Below, piece by piece: positions 61,059 to 64,000 of a DNA stretch of 64,000 nucleotides. Every line of letters starts with the position of its first letter. Within the stretch, counting starts at the first letter, position 1. The notes under the pieces were generated by a model, which ran no database searches, was not told where the DNA came from, and saw only the letters and a list, made by a program, of their open reading frames with translations. Both the position numbers and the translations under genes were made by a program. This stretch comes from Asticcacaulis excentricus CB 48 (GTDB lineage Bacteria > Pseudomonadota > Alphaproteobacteria > Caulobacterales > Caulobacteraceae): contig NC_014817.1 in NCBI RefSeq assembly GCF_000175215.2, positions 1 to 64,000 of the forward strand. The letters are read 5' to 3'.

Positions 61059-63524
61059 GTGGACAAATTTAAGGTTATCCGTATCTTCATTGGCTCGCCA
61101 GGAGGTCTGGCGGAAGAGCGCGAAGCCGCATTGAAGGTTCTGGACGAAGTAAATCGCGCCAACTCCGAACATTGGCAGTGCCATTTCAAACTCTTCGGCT
61201 GGGAAAACACGATCCCGGGGTATGTCAGGCCTCAAAGTAAAATCAATGAGGATCTCGACAAGTGTAAGTACTTCATCGGTGTCCTATGGAACCGTTGGGG
61301 CTCGAAACCGTCCACTGATCCGGACGGCTATACGTCAGGTTTCGAAGAGGAGTATGTGAGGGCGGAACAACGGATCCATGCTGGTCAGATGAAGGACCTT
61401 GCCCTATATTTTAAGCATGTTGACGTCCCGACCGGTTTCAAGCCTGACGACGAACTCGAAAAGGTCATAACTTTCCGCCAGAAATGTATTGATGAGAAGC
61501 GCCCGTTTTTTAAGGATTTTTCAGACCTCAATGAGTTTCGCGATTTGGTTCGCGAGAAATTGATCGAGATAGGATGGCAGGAAACGGAAATTTTCGCCGA
61601 TGGAAGTCAAAAAAATAATGACGCGGAACAAACACCGCCGCCGACTGCCGACGCGGTGGATACATCCTCATCTACCGACTACCATCTCTTGGATCCCGAG
61701 GCGATTGTCTTCCTGTCAGATATCTGCAAACGCAGTTCGGATTGGGACCAGACCCAGCCTTTCGACGTCGCCCGTTTCAGGTTGATCGCGTCTGCCGTAT
61801 CCCGGCAAGGCAACGATGATCGGCCGATCGGCAATCACGACGCCAACCTAATATACCGATTTGCAGAAGACGGCACGTTCTCTCGACAAGAATACCGCGC
61901 ACTTGTTGATTGCGGCATCCATGGCTTCGAAAATCAGAACGTGCCTTTGTGGCGCTGGCTAGCGGCGTCCGCCGTCGATGGCGATGACCCCTTCGAGCGG
62001 GTGCGATGGCACGCGATCGTAGGCGATAAGCAGGAACAAAAACAGGCACTGAAAATCCTAGATAGGGCGGCGCAACCCATTCCGGCACTCAGTGACCTGA
62101 CCGTACGCGACACGCTAAATGCCTGGTTTTTTGGGGAAAAAGACGAAAGTGCCTTCACGGCTATACTTCAATTCTTAACGAGCAACGCCAGAGAGGAAGA
62201 CATCCCGCTGATTGACGGCATTAGCGCAAGCCTGTCGGAGGGACGAAAAGAAAAAGTGGAAGCGGCGGTCGTCGGTATCCTCGCCAAGTCAAGCGCGATC
62301 GCCGCCATAAATCGCGTGTTGAGCGTTGGGATAAGCCTTCTGGACTCTGATGTCGTCGGCGCCATCTTCTCACAACCCGAATTGTTGGACACAGGGACCC
62401 TGATTGAGTGTCTGGCAGCAAAACCCGACAACCTGCGGCTGGAGGCCGCAAAGCTGCTGTTCTTGCGCGACGAAATCCCCCTTGATCAGGCGCAGGCACT
62501 TGTGAGCGACGGTAGCTTGGAAATTCGATTTGTCGCCGCAGAACGGTTGCGAAAGCTCGGCCACCCGCTAAGCGCGGACCTCCTCAAAAAAGCTTTGACC
62601 GTGGAGCGGCAGAGAAACGCCCTGCTATTCAACGCCTTTGCCCCTCGTGAGACCGATTCAACCTTCTTGAATCGATACGAATTCAACCGCCTTTCTGAAA
62701 TGACACTACAGGATCTTCGGAAGGAAACATATAACAACGGCGCGTTGGCGGGGCGCGATTTGGGGGCGATGTACAAAACCTACGCTCGCACGTTGGCTCC
62801 GGAAATCCGGCAAAACCTCCAGGATGGATTTGCAGCCTACTACGCCGACGGCATCGCAACGATGGAGGCGGCGCTGGGGCCGTCTGCCACGCGAAGTGAA
62901 CAGATGCGTAAGCTCGAAGATTTCACTCGTAATACGAACACCACGTACGCGCTTGAGGCGCTTTGCAGTCTGGGCAAGAGAGAAGATCTTCCGCTCGTGC
63001 GACAAGTGATCGACACTATGAAAGTTGATGCGTCAGACAGCGTGTTGACCTTTTTGGGAAAATTCGGCCAATGGTCGGATGTGCCGCGAATCAGCGCGCT
63101 AGGAGACGGAAACCAAGCTCCATCTGGGATACTTATTACACGAATGCCCAGCATGCCAGAGAATAAGGCCGCCGCCATTGTGGCAGTGGGTAAGGAACGT
63201 GTTTCGGACGTGTTAAAGCTCACGGTTGACCCGTCCATCCGACGGGCGATAGCGAGAGTGCTGCCCTTAGTCGTGATCTCTCGGTTAAACGATGACATTC
63301 TACTGCAGCAGTTCAACAACGAGGATGATCGTTACAGAGTCATCTTTGCATTAAAATGCGTACTTGCTTTGTCGAAACTCCGGCTAAAGGCACTGCTAGA
63401 CAGGTATTTAACAGTCGAGGACAAACGCTATTATAACAGCGTGCATTGGCTCGACCTTGGTAGGTCCTTTCCGACAGATCTCGCTCGCACGATTGCCCGT
63501 CGGCACCTTCTGACAGTATTTTGA
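61059..63524 (+). CDS. Large DUF4062 plus HEAT-like repeat protein
   Basis: An 821-residue protein. The N-terminal DUF4062-type domain (about residues 4-175) reads VIRIFIGSPGGLAEEREAAL, then YFIGVLWNRWGS and a later RPFFKDFSDLNEFRDLV. Residues 210-810 are largely helical with HEAT/armadillo-like repeats (for example IECLAAKPDNLRLEAAKLLF and RRAIARVLPLVVIS). No ATPase or nuclease motif was seen. DUF4062 proteins occur in putative signalling or immune-type systems; a defence role is only inference. It begins with GTG and has no partner gene before the IS110 element at the edge. Confidence 0.75.
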   Translation: MDKFKVIRIFIGSPGGLAEEREAALKVLDEVNRANSEHWQCHFKLFGWENTIPGYVRPQSKINEDLDKCKYFIGVLWNRWGSKPSTDPDGYTSGFEEEYVRAEQRIHAGQMKDLALYFKHVDVPTGFKPDDELEKVITFRQKCIDEKRPFFKDFSDLNEFRDLVREKLIEIGWQETEIFADGSQKNNDAEQTPPPTADAVDTSSSTDYHLLDPEAIVFLSDICKRSSDWDQTQPFDVARFRLIASAVSRQGNDDRPIGNHDANLIYRFAEDGTFSRQEYRALVDCGIHGFENQNVPLWRWLAASAVDGDDPFERVRWHAIVGDKQEQKQALKILDRAAQPIPALSDLTVRDTLNAWFFGEKDESAFTAILQFLTSNAREEDIPLIDGISASLSEGRKEKVEAAVVGILAKSSAIAAINRVLSVGISLLDSDVVGAIFSQPELLDTGTLIECLAAKPDNLRLEAAKLLFLRDEIPLDQAQALVSDGSLEIRFVAAERLRKLGHPLSADLLKKALTVERQRNALLFNAFAPRETDSTFLNRYEFNRLSEMTLQDLRKETYNNGALAGRDLGAMYKTYARTLAPEIRQNLQDGFAAYYADGIATMEAALGPSATRSEQMRKLEDFTRNTNTTYALEALCSLGKREDLPLVRQVIDTMKVDASDSVLTFLGKFGQWSDVPRISALGDGNQAPSGILITRMPSMPENKAAAIVAVGKERVSDVLKLTVDPSIRRAIARVLPLVVISRLNDDILLQQFNNEDDRYRVIFALKCVLALSKLRLKALLDRYLTVEDKRYYNSVHWLDLGRSFPTDLARTIARRHLLTVF

Positions 63525-63689
63525 GACCTCCTGGCTGTAGGCTAGGGGCACAATTAGATACCAGTTTCAGGAGACGATGGTGGTAGTCCCAGACAGCCGG
63601 TGCTGGGCGTATGAATTTCGCTCGTTCCAAGATCAATAAACGCGACATTGCCCTTACTAAAATGGCTGGGCCTGACACTTAAGAGTAAG

Positions 63690-63855
63690 TGATTAATTTT
63701 ACAGGTATTGATCGTGTCCCGTGACGTGGTGTAACTGAGCGCTAGATGGTGTAACGGCCCGGTTGCTGCGGCCCCTGTGAAGGGTGGTGGCCTCCCGGTA
63801 TGATGGTTGAACGGCGTCAGTGATTGGACTGCGCCAAGCATCATAGGAGACCACC
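63690..63855 (+). ncRNA. Candidate IS110 left end with bridge-RNA region
   Basis: Non-coding DNA just upstream of the IS110-type transposase. It contains a stem with one bulge at 63813-63835 (GGCG-T-CAGT, loop GATTGG, ACTGCGCC) and short repeats (GTGGTGTAAC / ATGGTGTAAC near 63730-63760). In many IS110 elements the transposase-proximal end encodes a bridge RNA. Exact element boundary and RNA ends cannot be set from this window. Confidence 0.4.
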
Positions 63856-64000
63856 ATGTTGTACTATACGGGTATCGACGTTTCTTTGGAAGCCTCGCAT
63901 CTGTGCGTGGTTGACGAAGCAGGGACTGTCATAAAGGAGGCCAGAGTTGCGAGCGAGCCGGAAGCGCTGGTGGCATGGTTTTCGGCTCTGGGCTTTGCGG
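63856..64000 (+). CDS. IS110-family transposase, partial (runs off the window)
   Basis: The first 48 codons encode YYTGIDVSLEASHLCVVDE-type sequence, the characteristic start of IS110 DEDD transposases with the first catalytic Asp at residue 8. Only the N-terminus lies within the window. Confidence 0.88.
   Translation, partial: MLYYTGIDVSLEASHLCVVDEAGTVIKEARVASEPEALVAWFSALGFA

Noticed and set aside
1..64000. CRISPR arrays, rRNA and tRNA genes
   Set aside because: No regularly spaced direct repeats and no recognisable tRNA or rRNA segments were seen on reading both strands.

Overview
The window looks like chromosome of a GC-rich alphaproteobacterium, probably Caulobacterales (an Asticcacaulis- or Caulobacter-like organism). 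The clues are an imuA-imuB-dnaE2 mutagenesis cassette behind an alphaproteobacterial SOS box (GAAC-N7-GAAC), many TonB-dependent receptors with FecI/FecR-type regulators, an RcnB-like protein and typical alphaproteobacterial palindromic intergenic repeats. The taxonomic call is inference. No rRNA, tRNA or CRISPR array was seen.

Layout. 1-6.3 kb: SOS mutasome operon with two unrecognised small genes inserted between imuA and imuB. 6.3-7.5 kb: frameshifted C-terminal remnant of a GH2-like glycosidase. 7.9-12.1 kb: a TonB-dependent receptor and an intact single-ORF IS66-type insertion sequence with terminal inverted repeats and an 8-bp target duplication. 12.3-13.9 kb: SRPBCC protein and divergent LysR regulator. 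14.2-25.4 kb: two sigma/anti-sigma/TonB-receptor loci facing each other; the second receptor forms a tight unit with a dihaem peroxidase and a TonB protein. 25.5-37.6 kb: a gallotannin/gallate island with outer-membrane porin, MFS importer, gallate dioxygenase, two unusual LysR regulators with duplicated HTH domains, CHA aldolase, oxalomesaconate tautomerase, a DUF1932 dehydrogenase, oxalomesaconate hydratase and a Tat-type tannase. Together they would take galloyl esters to pyruvate and oxaloacetate.

38-47 kb: signalling region with two soluble globin-coupled chemotaxis receptors, a small partner ORF, a membrane-bound LytTR regulator, an RcnB-like protein, two AraC-type regulators and a tandem-receiver response regulator. 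47-53 kb: PadR regulator, aspartyl-protease-like protein, class-C beta-lactamase-family hydrolase, NTF2-like protein (with a degraded second copy near 53.2 kb), amidohydrolase and AraC regulator.

53.6-60.7 kb: a LuxR/LuxI acyl-homoserine-lactone pair whose synthase heads a compact operon: luxI, a 78-residue ORF, a DUF6499/DUF2285-like gene split across two frames, and an ABC exporter. The arrangement resembles traI-fseA of ICEMlSymR7A, where a ribosomal frameshift fuses the two halves. Beyond it lie two paralogous XRE regulators, each with the same palindrome about 35 bp upstream, then an unusual XRE-sigma fusion and a FecR-type anti-sigma factor with no receptor gene nearby. 61-63.5 kb: a large DUF4062 plus HEAT-like protein, possibly defence-related. 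The window ends inside an IS110-family transposase whose upstream non-coding end may encode a bridge RNA.
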